From Setaria digitata (lineage: Eukaryota > Nematoda > Chromadorea > Rhabditida > Setariidae): 64,000 nt of DNA. The DNA lies in contig RCAB01000243.1 of assembly GCA_003640385.1 (NCBI GenBank), forward strand, positions 1 through 64,000. Reading direction: 5' to 3'. The position numbers and the translations under genes are program-made. The notes below the pieces were generated by a model that was not told where the DNA came from, did no database searches, and saw only the letters and a program-made list of their open reading frames with translations. Positions 39,701 to 53,457 of this stretch are shown piece by piece; the first letter of the stretch is position 1, and every line of letters begins with the position of its first letter.

Positions 39701-40720
39701 AGCTACCGTTTATAATATGTAGTGTTAGCTGTTTATATCATTATATTTATTCCATACACAGCACTGAAACTACGATTTAGGATTTTATCACTCAGTCATC
39801 AGGCCGTAATATCATTTCATTTTAATGGATATTTTCATTGGTTAACGCAGCACTGCTTAAAACAGTAGCAGCAAGTTATAGAATAGAAATATTTTATTTG
39901 GCCTTTATTTGATAGGTACCTGGAAGAGATTAAAATCCCTTGTAGATATCTTCTATTAAAATACTTAGTGCTTAAAGGCTTAGTACCAGTAGTGTGCTGT
40001 ATTTATTTCAGTCAAATTCTTTAATCCACTTTTCATTCTTTATGCTTTTCATCGAGACTTAAGAAGCCCCACATATAAACGCCATTTATTAAGTGCACAC
40101 GATATGCTTCATATTATTTTCATTATAATGATGAAAAATAAACGAAAAAAGTAAAATCACCTGGCATTGTGCTAATTCGAAGAGGACTACTTAGTTCAAA
40201 TGAAGACTTTAGAAGCTAACCAAGCCTAGAAAACTTATTCCATGTGTGAAAATTTTTACAACTCTTTAACAAATTGAAACTTTTTATTCACTGAAATACT
40301 TTTTTGCTAGTAGTTAGAATAAAGAGTAAAATACTAATGATTCAAAAGTCATTATCAAAGTGAAAACAACTCGTACGATTTTCTGATAACACGGATGATC
40401 CTGATTTATATCATTTATTTGGCAATCTTTGATAGAATGCTTCATGCATGAAGTAGATTTAATTATAGAAATCTCATCTACTAATATCATACAAATTAGC
40501 ATGGCAATTAATTTTAGTTATTTTATAAAACTTAAGTTAAAAAGCCAATTTCCTTACAGATAGGTAGAAAGAGAGAGGGGAAAGGGAAGTCAAAATAGGT
40601 GAATGTTTAAATTTTCATGCTGAATTGTATTCATTTTTTTTCAATCTCAAAATTCATTGCGACGGATGAATGACTGCTAAGCAATAACGAATTATCCAAT
40701 TATAAGAATTTTCTAACTTT

Positions 40721-40758
40721 TCATGTGATGGCTAAAAGGGTCATGTGATGGCTAAAAG
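40721..40758. repeat. Short tandem duplication (18 bp, period 20)
   Basis: TCATGTGATGGCTAAAAG occurs at 40721-40738 and again exactly at 40741-40758, separated by GG. A simple recent slippage-type duplication. Confidence 0.9.
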
Positions 40759-41254
40759 TATTGCAGCTTTTAGCTTGACAACCAACCGCAACTTCGCATT
40801 TGATCATTTTCCATTCTCGAGAAAGAGCAAAAGTTTCGCATTTCTTTTCTCTCCTACTTTTTTCTCCAAAAGATTACTTTTATTGGAAAGACTGTCAATC
40901 GGAAATTTCTGCTAACGCAATTTATTCTTTTCATACTGCTTGTTTTTTTAAAGTTGCTCGTTATTTATGTACAAATATTTTGTCATTAAGAAAAAGACGG
41001 AAAAGAATGCGCAGTATTGGATGAAATGCTTTGCACAGGGCGAGTGAATTATATTTTTAGAAAAGCAATTATGTTTATGTTTTTTTATTTGTTTCTCATT
41101 TTGGACTTTCTTACCATTTGATTTATAGCTATTTAAAGAGTGCAAATGTGTTCTAAGTGATCGAAAACCATAGATTTTAGATTAATGTATCAGATAGAGA
41201 CATCTTAGATTTGCTACTTAATCCTATTTGTTTATACTTAATTATCTTCTTGTC

Positions 41255-41325
41255 AGTCTTGTGAGCTCATTGGATAAGGCGTTGAACTTCAACCAACCTA
41301 ACTCATTCGAATCACTGATTACTTC
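41255..41325 (+). pseudogene. tRNA-Arg-like relic
   Basis: The stretch GTCTTGTGAGCTCATTGGAT followed by AAGGCGTTGAACTTC resembles the acceptor strand, D arm (internal A box) and start of the anticodon arm of a eukaryotic tRNA-Arg, and ATTCGAATC about 30 bases later resembles the T loop (B box). The anticodon stem is broken and the 3' acceptor strand does not pair with the 5' end, so it cannot fold as a working tRNA. Could be a decayed tRNA gene or a tRNA-derived retroelement fragment. Confidence 0.4.
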
Positions 41326-41460
41326 TATGTTTGGCATAATATTTCAAATATCTTGCTGAAGAATATAATACATGTATCAAAATGAAATTAATAGATTTAT
41401 CGAAACTCTTAATATTAATTCTCAGATTCATTTCATATCTTCCAGAAAATTCTCTTCTTT

Positions 41461-41505
41461 AATATCACAATTCAGAAATTTTCTAAATTTAAAAATTGTG
41501 ATATT
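41461..41505. repeat. Inverted repeat, 12-bp arms
   Basis: AATATCACAATT (41461-41472) and AATTGTGATATT (41494-41505) are exact reverse complements with a 21-base AT-rich loop; the bases just outside (TCTTT / GGAAGA) extend the match imperfectly. Confidence 0.8.
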
Positions 41506-42409
41506 GGAAGACTCCAGAGTCACAGACAAAGATGTTTGCTAAGAATCGCAACTACAATAAGATATTTGCAGGAAGTTTTGCCTCTAAATTAAGCATTTGA
41601 CTTCATATTCATTAATTACATGCACAGCATGTGAAACAAAAACCAATGTTGGATTTCCTTATGGGACACATTTTACATGATTTTTTATGTATGTAAATCT
41701 GATACTTACTTATACATTCCTTTTGTTTAAGCCAGCAACAAATGAAATCAAGTGAAAAGCAAGAAATTGTCATTACTGGGACTAAGATGAAATCACTAAG
41801 AATAGACTTAATCGATCTCTTCTACAGAACATTCTTCAGTTTTGATAACTTTCAGCAGCAAATACAAATCTAATTGCTAGCTATGGTAACAAATACAAAT
41901 ACAATACAATTATTTTTCTAAATTTTGTGCAATTCACTCTTTTAGCAATCATTATGTTTGCATTTTGCCATTATTTTTCTTTCTTAGGAACAAAAATTGA
42001 TAAAGGATTATTTAAACACAAAGAACTCCCAATGGAGCCTTTATGAAAGGCAACTCAGTAGGGAGCTGATCTTCATGAAAAATTTAATATTCATTTAAAA
42101 ATTCCATTTTAACTGAACAACGTTTAAACTGATTCGTTCATATGAAATACATTTAAATTAACTTTCGGTCTTGTAATCAAATACCCGGAAATTTTTCGAA
42201 TAAATAAGCTTATAAACTTTTAAATTCACTTTCTTAAGAAGGGAATTGATGCACAGAATCGAAATAAGTGCAGTTTGAAATGAAAAAGCGTAAAAAAACA
42301 TTAACTTCTTGCAAAATTTCAAACTGACAGCTTTTAAGATCAGCATTTTTTGTCTCTTAGAAATTTTCTGCGAAATTTTTTTTCGAAAACAACGAAATAT
42401 CACATGGAT

Positions 42410-42471
42410 AAACAGCAGCAAAAATCTAGGCATNAGTCAATGAATTTAAACAGCAGCAAAAATCTAGGCAT
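42410..42471. repeat. Duplicated 24-bp segment flanking an undetermined base
   Basis: AAACAGCAGCAAAAATCTAG plus GCAT occurs at 42410-42433 and again at 42448-42471; the single N of the window is at 42434, directly after the first copy. Either a real 38-bp-period tandem duplication or an assembly join artefact. Confidence 0.85.
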
Positions 42472-44356
42472 GATAGCTATTCAAAATGTATCATTTTTAA
42501 GGGTAATTTCAAATGATGTGCTCATTATCAGTTATTATTTGAAATTCGCTTGATGCTGAATTTATTTTTTATTCATTAAAAAATGTAGAACGGATATTAT
42601 GAAAGTTGCATAGTGCATTCAGTCATCTTTAGCACTACTAATTAGCTTAAACAAATTAAATTAGCAAAAGCATTCATCAATCATCTGTGAAAAATATTTC
42701 CTCCTAAGCAATTCATTCCTGAATATTTAGCAAGAGTTCTTCAGTGAAATACCGTCTAGGCGTTGCCTTACGAAATTTGAAACTGCCGTCTGCTTCCTTT
42801 GTTTTTTTCCAAACGCTCTTTTAAAGTGTAAAATAATCCTGGAAAAACGTTGTTAGGAAAGTTCTCAGTAACTCTATTTAAGCATTTAGTTCACTATCTC
42901 TGCTGTTATGCTTACCAGGAAACAAACGGTATCTAATCAATTCCATATGACGTCTCATATATTTTTGCTTTTGAATACTGCTAATTAAATAAAATTAATA
43001 TCTCTATTTATAGTCGCTTATTATGAAATATATTCATATAATTCTTATGGTAACACTATTATTTGTATGCAGTTATGAAAAGGAGACCAAATTACATTGC
43101 TAGAAAAATGATATGTATTGCTTACTTACAATGTATTTATTATTCAAGTTTTGTTTTGATTTCAAAATAGTCTTGTTGATTTCAAACTTTATGAAATAAA
43201 ACTTCTAATTAAATATATAACTACAAGTACTCTAATGTATAAAGCTGTAAACATTACTTCTTGTAACACGCAAGCACTTAAGTTATTGTAGTAGCAATAT
43301 GTTATTAATTAAATATAATTTCAGTAACTTGGAATTTCAACTGCAAGTTTTAACTTTGCAATAAGAATCGTAACTAGAAACTCGGAGGCCAAATACTGTT
43401 ATTGAAAATCTGAAGTAGAGTTAAAATGTACACATTGAAAAAAGGAAGATAGGATCACTTTAATATTTCAGGGAAATTATTTATTCTTTATTTCTTTTTG
43501 CTTATCATACAAAGAAGGAATTTTTTGCAACAGCTGAAAAGTTAGAATTTTTAAGAAGAATAATGCTCCCATTTCATCTATTGAAAGTTCTACTAAATTT
43601 AAATTCCTAATATAATGCTTACTACTAAGGTGTATTTACATTCAGTTCATTCGCTATCCACAACAACAATTGAAGCTATTCGAAATCATTTCATTATATG
43701 ATGTGATAAATTATAACATGGTAAAAGATGACGAGATGATATCAGTGATTAATAAACTATAATAGGATTATATGATTTGCATTACCAAAGAATTTTTGGT
43801 GATAAAAAAGATGGTTTAAGGAGCGAAACTTTTCTTAATGTTTACTAATCACTGTGAATGTGATATTATCATAAAGATGATGTTGATAGCAATAATAACA
43901 ATAAATACTATATAAATGGATTACTACTACAAGACAGTAATTTTGTTTGATTAGAGAAGTCGTAACTTGCTTTGATAAATCACAAGAAAAAAGTTCTGAA
44001 GCGAAATTTCTATGGGAAAAGTAGAACCGTGTTATCGAATTCTCTTCCCCCGAAGAAGAGGTATAATAAACAGATATCAGAGTTAACAATCACTGATAAT
44101 GGTGGCATTTCCATTCACTTCCAGTTGGAACAGTGGAAATAGGATGAAATTTGAAGGAAAAATTTATTCTAAATGAAAAATGTCTGTAGAAAACTGTATA
44201 AAATACGAAATTTGCAATGAAATTACAAGTATGAGTGAGGATGATTTTGTTAGAGTTATTAATAGGATTACCATGGAGTGGGAAGATGTCATATTTGGAC
44301 GTAGTATTTAGTGTTACTTCATTTCTAGAAGAAATTCAAGAATTCCTTCCAGCGTG

Positions 44357-45810
44357 ATGCTATGTTCCTGTTTCGGTGTGAAATCAGGAGCGGTAAGTTC
44401 TTATGGTGTACCGATGACACCAACTATGAAGGCACGAAATTCGGAAGCAAAAGATTGTGACCCGCGTATACCGCTGACCCAGAAACAGAAATACGTGTTG
44501 ACAAAAAATTGGAAAGGTATCGACCGGGAAGTTTGCGCAGCTGGCGTCGAGATGTTCTTAAAGTGAGTTGCTAGTTTTTCTTTCATTACTAATAAGGTCA
44601 TCAGCATCAAGTGGGGTGACTTGTGGAAGACACCTTTACTTCCTGCGAAAACTCTCAACAAAAAAACTTATGTACTCGCCGTCGATGTTGAATTTTATCT
44701 CTTAAATCATTTCCTGCACTCTCTCTCCCTCACATTCCTTATGTCTCGATACTTCGCATTATTTCTTTTCCAATCATACTCCCTACTTATAAGATCTGTC
44801 CCCTCCATCAATAATGTATTCTCTGCAGTTTCACATTTAACTTCTAGAAAATCTCAGAAACAATTAATATAACTTATCAATATCAGTTCTGTTTACATTT
44901 CACGGTTGCATTCGATTATTGATTATGCATTCGATGCCAACTGCCTCACGAAACGGCTTCTCACACAGGATCCTTATTTCAGAATGTTATCACTGCATCC
45001 GGAATACTATAAATTATTTCCATTCCATACTATTGCCACTTCTAGTGAAGAGAAACAACGAATGGATGATTGTCTACGAGCGCATGCCGAATCCGTTATG
45101 AAATTTTTTGGTCATACTATCGCGTCAGTAAGAAATTTTCTACTCAAATTTGATGATAGTATTTTTTGCAATTCATCACTTCTATGACAAATAATCGATA
45201 AGATGCTAATTAATTAACCCACCGTCGATTAATGGACAATTCTGAGAACCACAGGTACTATAAAATAATAACATCCCAGCTGGCAAATTTTTCCGGACGA
45301 TAATATTTTCAGCAATATCGGAAATACTGAGAAATTTTTCGAGTTGTTAAATGAAAATGGTCGTTCCCACGCGCACAAGAAATATTTCAAACCAGAAATG
45401 TTTTGGGTAATTAATCCATAAATTTCGCCTTACATTAAAAAAGTGCAAAAAATGTTCTTTTTTCAAGAGTATATGTGATTTTCGTGGAATAATGATAAAG
45501 ATAGGCACTAATGATAAAGACAGTATCAATCTCAATGAATGAAGATCACATCGTAGTGACAGCAGGAGAATGCCATGTTTTTCCGGAAACAACGTCTATT
45601 AAATTCCACTTAATGTATAAATTAATAATTCATTTATTTTTCAAGGTAATGGAGGAACCCTTTCTCTATTCGGTGAAGTTAATATTGGGTGAACGCTATA
45701 CTGATAACATGGATTCAATCTATAAAACATTGATAACCATAATGCTAACTGAAATGGAAAAAGGCTGTGAATTGGAAATAAAAAGTCTAAATAGGGCAAG
45801 TAACGAATGA
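44357..45810 (+). CDS. Globin, copy A
   Basis: Haem globin-fold protein of the varied nematode globin family; whether it binds oxygen, senses gas or acts in redox cannot be told from sequence. Exons 44357-44562, 44983-45123, 45313-45406, 45646-45810 sum to 606 nt, 201 residues. The globin core begins at TQKQKYVLTKNWKGI. HPEYYKLFPF supplies the conserved CD-corner Phe; the His in LRAHAESVMKFFG is a good candidate distal (E7) residue and the His in NGRSHAHKKY is the likely proximal (F8) ligand; the G-H region is VKLILGERYTDNMDSIYKT. The N-terminus MLCSCFG is cysteine-rich, about 35 residues ahead of the fold. The second intron donor (ATCGC|GTCAGT) was chosen because it aligns perfectly with copy B; the stronger-looking GTAAGA three bases on breaks phase. 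Head-to-tail paralogue of the gene at 52095. Confidence 0.88.
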
Positions 45811-48800
45811 TTAACTTTGCCTCAATTAATATATCAGATTATTTATTGAAATTATTTCCCGAAATTTCCTTTTCCATTCATTTGCGATTTCCTTTTTAAC
45901 TTCCACAATATAATAAAGCAATCAACAGTAACGCAAAATTGATTAGTTCAATAAAAATTGATCATGTATTATTATAAATGCCAATGTTTTTTGAATTTTA
46001 AACATTTTATGGCGGAATTTTCTTCTGAATCAATTTTATTTATTTTAGGAAGAGATTTTTTTTTGTTTTAGGAAGAGACTACGTACAATCTTTAACTTAA
46101 TCTTCATTTTATAGAAGTAATTTGTTTATTATAAAATGCCTTCCTAAATGTAAAATTGAGTTGATCGCGTTCAATACGCTAAGTACAAGATGATAATTAG
46201 ATGATAACAGTTGCTGATAACAGACATGAAAAATTGAATATTGCAGAAACTCTGAGTTTAAACTGCTACAGAACCAGGAGTTCTTTGTATTATGATTCCT
46301 TCTGGGTCTTTGTCATAAAATTTTTTAATAATGAACTTGTTTTTGCTTTGCGTTTTTCCTTGCCTAAGTTAAGTATTCCTTCATTCTTTTTCTCTTCTGC
46401 TCAAGTCATCAGAAACTGTCTTTCTGAAAACAGTAAAATGATTTTGTGATGTTCGGACTTGCGTCATATGTGCTTTCTAATATTTATGAATTTTATGACT
46501 TTAGCTTTCACTAAGCCTGTAGACTTGTGCAGGACGAACTTTTAAATTTCTGATTTTGATAATTAGCAATAATTAGGTAAAGTGTAATTGAAACACTAAT
46601 TCTTACATTATCAACCTAAATAAATCAGTCGAATACGATGGCTGTGTAAAAACTGAGAACAATCACAAGAACTTGATAGTTTTTTAATGCGAAAAATTAA
46701 ATGCTTCCAATTTCATAGATTGAATAAATATCTGATGAGATTGACATTTCCCAAAAAGCCTCTCTTGAGCAGGTTAACATTTTTTTTCCTTGTCACTTGA
46801 AGAATTGTAGAAAAAAACTACTTAGTGATGATTAAGCTTCCTCAGGAAAATGCAGCTTCTCTCATTGCTGATGGAATCCAGTAGATGTCAATGGAAATTA
46901 AGCTGATTAGTGCAAGATAAGGCGATGCACTAAACAGGATCTCTTACGAATGATTGAGATTCAGATGTCATCAGGGCAAAAAATTGCTTCGTGGATTTTG
47001 TAATGGCATTTGAAAAGCGTTGAAACAACTGATGAAAATCTTAATAATGAACTTTACCAAGTATTGTTTCGTGTGGAATTATAGGAGTAGTTGTTCAAGT
47101 GGTTAGTTTGAAGAGAAATTTAGGTAAGATCGATAAGGGCGGTAAGTTTGAAAAAGCCTCAAATGGATGCTAGCTTAGAATTGAAATTTTCGGAGGAAAG
47201 AACTAGGAGGGGTCTTCAGAGACTCGACGATGTCATTATTTTTTTATGTTACATTACGACAAATGTATCTGAGAAAAAAAAACGATTGATTGCATTCACT
47301 CTTATTTGATTTTGGATTAAATCTCTTGCAATTAAGGATTATTTATCAAGTGCGCCAAGTAAATGTTTACGCTAATATGAATGAGCTCATTTTTTATATT
47401 ACATAGACCATATATATATATATAGATTTAATATATATGTATCAAATAAGACATATTATTATATAGTCATCTATAGAGATCAAAACTGAAGAATCAAAAT
47501 CCAATATATATACATATTTTTCTAATAGCATATCAAACTTTCATAGAAAACTTCCAAAATTAGTTTTGAAAAGTTTTCTGCATTCCAAATCGTATTTTAA
47601 AAAGAATTCTTAATGTCCTATCAGAGCATTTTTCGATCTTCACTCATTCATAACATAAATTTGTGCTACATTAGAAATCTTCAAAAACTTTCAGTAAGAT
47701 AAATAGAATAGTAAATGAAAGAGCATATTGATAATTCATTGAAGTTCGAAGGATTCCCCAGTAATAATCTATTTTCGTTTATTTGCAGTTTAAGAAACAG
47801 CTTTTTTTCTCCGTTCTTCCCTACATTTCATTGTATGATATAATTTTATAAAGTGATTTGAACTAAACTCAATCTTTCCTTCCTTTTTTCTCTCAAATTA
47901 TAAATTAAAGATTGCAATTTACATGAAATATGAGTTTCAAGTTAAGAAATTTAAATCTTTTTTATGCTTTTAGTAGTACTGCTAATTACTTACGCCCAAT
48001 TTATTTCCCGAGCATTTATGACATTCGCATGTAGCCCGAAATAAACTTAAATTCAATTCGTTGACCGACTTTTTTGTAGGTTAATAAAAGACTGTACTCA
48101 AATCGTAATAAGTTTCTCTCTTTGCCTTTTGAATCTCTCATCTAAAGTATATTGTAAATTACATTATAACTGCATAAAACCAAAAGAAATGATTGCAGAT
48201 CAAGTTATATTATATCTTTACAATTTTACTAGATCACTACATTGGTTGTTTAAAATTACTTCAACTTTGTTATGCCTACTTACCATAAATTTTTTTTCGA
48301 AAGGTCTATTTAAACAGTTTGGGAGTAATATTTAAAATATCATAATGGAACAAAATTATTTTTAAAGAGCATCAGCAATCATTTCATCAATCAATCAATA
48401 TAATTTTTAACGAGTTTCCTGACCTTACCAAGTTTAAGTGTATATTGTAAATTACTTTTTTACCAAATGTGAACAAAAAAACAAAACTTCTACTACTGCA
48501 ATGAATCTTGAGAATAATATCGGAGTCTCAGGTGGTTCAGTAAATTTTTAATCCGAAAAATCTAAATAAAACTTGAAATCTAGTTTCACTACCATTTCAA
48601 AAATTTGTTAAGCAATTTGCTACCTTACTTTCTCATATTTATAATTTTTGCTCCTGTACTTCCACAGGATAAATTTGAAGCTCGAAACTTTACTTGCTCG
48701 TATTAATAAATTCTTTTTATTCTGCTGAACTGATAAGACTTATCAGAAATTTGGGATAAAACTCGATGTTATCAGTGGTTCGATTTCATTGTGAACGGTG

Positions 48801-51800
48801 CTGTCTTCCCTCTCCATTCCAAACATTGCAGTGAATTTTACTGTCTTTTACTACGCTTATTGAAGTTTAAAAATTAATCATTAACTGCAATGAGCAAAGA
48901 TAAGTGCCATAGCAATTTATAGCTCATTTATTCTATTCTGCTAATGATTTTGTTATTCTGAAATGTTCATTTGGATGTCTTTTATGTTGTTTACTTCAAA
49001 ATTTCCGTGGAAAAAATGGATTAGTGAGGAACCTGAATGAACAACTAAATTAAAAACTGGCTATTCTCCAAGAAAAAAGCAGCTAGAAATTAAATCAGAC
49101 CATTTTGTTTGAAAACCAAGTAGACAAATACTTTTTGAACTTAATTTTAATGTAAATCGGTGGCAAACGAAAAGTTTATTGTTTTTTTTAAAAGTTTATT
49201 GAAGCAAACTTACTTCCCGATTTATTTATGTTATAAATTATAAAATGTTCCATTCAGTTCCTAAAAAAAAAAAAAAAAAATTAAATTCTTATGTGAAACA
49301 TAGAAGCGGAAAAATGTTACAGAAGCCAAGCAAAATTAGATAAAAATTAATTTTTTAGCCGCGATGAGTCAGAATTTTTTTTTTTGCTAAATATATATTT
49401 CACTGTTGCAAAGTGAAAGTGGCCACTGAACATTAACTACCACTGAGAAATTGACTGAAAAATTTAATTTTCCCATATTTAATACCTTCTAAACGTCTGA
49501 TTACATTATGACAAAAGCTTCCATGCAACTGTTCTACCTTTTCTTTCAAAAATTTCGAAGGGAGATTTCAAAAAAATGGTTATTTAACTTTCGCATATTA
49601 TTAGAAAGCAAAACCATGATTACAAATAATCATATTCATATTTTGGAATATTTGTGAAGTACTTTTTACCTGCGCTACGTTACTAGAGACAAATGTTAAT
49701 TTGTGAAATGATCAGTCAAGTTTGTTTATTACGTCAAGCTGATATCTTACTCCTTCACTTTATTATCATTATTATCATCAATTATTTCATCCTACCATTG
49801 TAAAAATAAACTTTAAAGAATAAAATCTTAACAAATTATGTTTATTCGAAGCATTTAAATGAAAACTTACTGTAAGGTGACAAAAAATAATTTTTCGATT
49901 TGTTGTTTATTGTTGCTGTTTATTTTTGATCAATAGTTTGTTTTATCGATAATTTGTAATTTAAGACAAAAGTGCGAGCTGAAATTGAATTTTCAATACG
50001 AAATTGTATGATTTTATGTCACAAACATTGTGGCATAAAATATTTTCCTACGTTATTTCTTCAAATTGTATTGTCACTTTAACAAATTATTTTAGTGCTT
50101 AAAATTAAATTCCAACGGGTTTATTCTGCACTCATCCCTTTACTTATTCTTCCATAGTAAAGTTTCCAGAAACTTTTTTATTTTTTTGTTATTAAAACAT
50201 TGCCTTAACTGGCATAATGCATTATTTAAATGTATAGTTGCCTGACATTACATTTTATTCATATTTAATAACCTAATCATTCAGAATATCTAGTTTGTTT
50301 ATGTATTCTTGGTCCATATAGCACACATGATGCATCTGATGAAGTCTGGATTACTTGGAAGAAATTCCTGATTCTGACCACTGCTGATGCTAACCAATAT
50401 AATGACCGTTCCATTCAATCACCATTATTTCAACTTAATATTTCCTCTGAATTCTAAATACACTATATATATTACGTTGATGTCAACTGTGAAGTGAGAT
50501 TTTGCTTTAGAGTTCGGGAGAAAAGGGAATGAAATGAAAATGAAATTCTGAGAAGAAAGACGGGAATTCGTTATCTTCCTCGCAAACCTTTTCTTGACTG
50601 AATTGCCGTAATGAACCATGATCAAATGGTACCTTATATGGAACTGCATAATTTATCTGGAAAATTTATAATTAATGTCATCCACCAAAGTTAAGAATTT
50701 ACGGAGATGATTTAATCTTTTCCTTTATTGAATTTTTTTTCAAAAAATTCGAATGAAAATATTTTCAAGAGTCTCATCAAATTCATCAACTGCGATACTT
50801 ATGTGAAGCAATTAGAGGTAGAGAGTTTTGTCTTTCTTGCTTACACAATGTTTCTTGTTGCTTAATGTCTTGCCAGCAGGCAAACTGATAAATTCTTCTA
50901 CTGATTAACAAGAATAAAGCTTAAATTCCTTTCCATTTTCCATCCACTTTCCTTCTTTTTCCTACACATTGTGAAAAAAATTTTAATAAAAAAAAATTTT
51001 TCTGTAGATTCAAGAACTATTTAAGCTTAGTGAAGAAAGATAATGGGTTGGTTTTAGGAAATGAGCCATCCCAGGAGGAGGAAAAGAATGATAGAATCTT
51101 AGGGAATAAGGAAGACTGACAGCGCTTCCGGTGGAAAGTCGTATCACATTGTTTAGGAATGGCACAGTTTCTAAGATATAATTGAATCTAACAAGTCTTC
51201 GTGATTTTCAGTTTTTTGTAATAAGATAACAGTTGTGGGAAGCTTAAAAAATGTTGAAAATATTTGCTATTACTTGATACTGTTACGGAAGTTTTCCCAT
51301 TTCCATAAATTTCCTTTGTAATTATTGAAGAACTTATTCATATTAAGGTTTCCTTAGTCTTTCGCCGTCATTTCAACACTTATTGTAATGGCAACTTTAA
51401 AAGCGAATCCCGTGACAAAAGGATTACTGGTATGAAAATAATTCCTTTCATTCTTTTGTCCTTTCCTTGATAATCACTCCAAAGTCTTCTTCATGGATTC
51501 ATCATCATTACTGCAAGGCAATTAAACTATGGTTGATTTGACTCATGCTCTTGATAAACTGATAAAACTGTCATTCATTTGGCTTTAGCTCTGGCTCTCT
51601 GCATAATTTCCACCTTTTCTCTCTTTTTTTAAAACATACATTTAGTCATTTTTTCCATTTTTTTTCTAATGCAAAAGTTTAATTCGTTCAAGAATGATCA
51701 TAGCTTATTATGGAAAGAGTGCGATCCCTGAAAATAGGCAGCAGTAATCGGTTGCTTTACAGCTATCCTTCTTAATGGGACGCCATTTCGTTGCTATTTT

Positions 51801-52094
51801 AATGGAAAACAAAAATATTGGGCGTAAAATCATCCAATTATAATATGAAAGATGAGCTGATCTAATGACTTTCCAGTAATATTCTTTCCTCTCTTTTTCT
51901 CACCCAATAAGTTGACGACGACCTTTCGGTTTTTCGATTCTTCAAAAAAAAGAAAAAAAAAAAAAAAAAGAAAGAATAAAACCATTCGAGATCATGAAAT
52001 TTCAGTATCTTCATGTAGAATACATAAGCATATGCTTAAATCTATACATAGTTTTTCTTACTTTATCAGCCTAGAAATTTGAATTTGTATACTC
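45811..52094. other. Gene-poor AT-rich spacer between the globin copies (6.3 kb)
   Basis: No third globin or other gene recognised on either strand. Mainly AT-rich sequence with A/T homopolymers, an AT dinucleotide run near 47410-47440, and A-rich tracts near 49262-49280 and 51947-51972. It must contain the copy B promoter. Confidence 0.6.
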
Positions 52095-53457
52095 ATGAAG
52101 TGCTTATGCTTCGGTCGGAACAACGCACCGGTAGATATATCCGAGCAGTACAATAAATCAAACACTAAAACGAATGCTAATGAATTCAATGATTCGCGGA
52201 TACCACTAACTAGGAAGCAAAAATTCGTTCTGATCAAAAACTGGAAAGGGATTGAGCGCGATGTCACAACTGCTGGTATTGAAATGTTCCTGAAGTAATT
52301 TATCGTTGATTATCCTAATTATGCATTTCACTTTGGTATTACTTAAACCATTCATCGGACATTCTACTTAAAATTATGCAAAGTTAAAAATTAATACTTT
52401 GGTCAGAAAATATTTCTCTAAAAGACGCATATTTCTTTTTTAGTTATTTTAATTGACTAAACTGACCTCTGCACTGTTCCTTAACTGGTAATGTTTTGAC
52501 CAGGATGTTAGCAGAACATCCGGAATATTACGAATTCTTTAAATTTCGAAATATTGCCAATTCAACAAAAGAAAGCCAGGTAAACGATGAGCAGCTCAGT
52601 GCCCATGGCGCTGCTGTGATGAAGTTCATTGGTAAAGCGATCAGGTGATTTTCATCACCTAATTTTTCAAATCTTTATCAAGTATATAATTGTATTCAGT
52701 AGATTCTTACAACAGAGTAGTGCCAGGTGCATCGTGCTTTTTAGTGTAGAATTATTAATTAGGCAGACTTCTTGCTTAAAAAAAGATTCATGATTTTCAT
52801 TTCACCTGCCTTTTTAAATATCTAAATACCAATTCGAAATAACATTATAGTTGCCCCAATAACCGAAAGCTTTGAGATATTTCTATATTCACCTCCTGCC
52901 CAAAAGTAGATAAGGAATTTTCCAGAATTGTGTTAATTTTTGGAGTTAAAATTAAAAATTTTGCAGTCAAATAGAAGATGCAGACGTGTTCTTTACATTA
53001 CTGGAAAATAACGGAAAACAACATGCCCATAGAGGAGCATTTAAACCGGAGATGTTTTGGGTAAGCTATTTTTTTTTTTTTGCCATCACTTTTGACAAAT
53101 TTTTTTTCTTCAGAAATTTTCCCAGCAGGACTCACTCACTTCAGTATTTACTTAAATTCAAAAAAGTAATATTTTTTGAATTGCAAACTAATACAGTATA
53201 TGATCAGGTAAGTACTGGTTTGGAAGGAATCAGTGCGCTTTTTAGAAGACTCTGTTATATCATGACGTTAGGAATGAAAATGATTTCAGGAAATGGAAGA
53301 TCCGTTTCTGTATTCAGTAAAGTTAATCCTTGGTGAACGTTATACAGATAACATGGATGCGATTTATAAGACAGTCATCCAACTAATTCTGCAGCGAATG
53401 GAAGAAGCATGTAGAACTGAAACAATGAGAACTCGAAATCAAAATATTGAAGTATAA
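52095..53457 (+). CDS. Globin, copy B
   Basis: Paralogue of the globin at 44357. Exons 52095-52294, 52504-52644, 52967-53060, 53290-53457 give 603 nt, 200 residues; exons 2 and 3 are 141 and 94 nt in both copies and all intron phases agree (2, 2, 0). Seen: MKCLCFG start, SRIPLTRKQKFVLIKNWKGI, HPEYYEFFKF, likely distal His in LSAHGAAVMKFIG, likely proximal His in GKQHAHRGAFKPEMFW, and VKLILGERYTDNMDAIYKT. Introns are GT..AG with TTTCAG, TTGCAG and TGACCAG acceptors. Both haem-side histidines and the fold are kept, so I see no sign of decay. The N-terminal 35 residues have diverged except for the CxCFG start and the SRIPLT/PRIPLT junction. Confidence 0.9.

Larger units (their letters stand above)
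36726..44356. other. Gene-poor AT-rich region (7.6 kb)
   Basis: No protein gene recognised. It holds a short (CA)n at about 36903-36915, a patch open in two opposing frames near 36994-37231, homopolymer runs, an 18-bp tandem duplication at 40721-40758, a tRNA-like relic at 41255-41325, a 12-bp-arm hairpin at 41461-41505, and a duplicated 24-bp segment flanking an N at 42434. The promoter of the first globin should lie at the right end. Confidence 0.6.
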
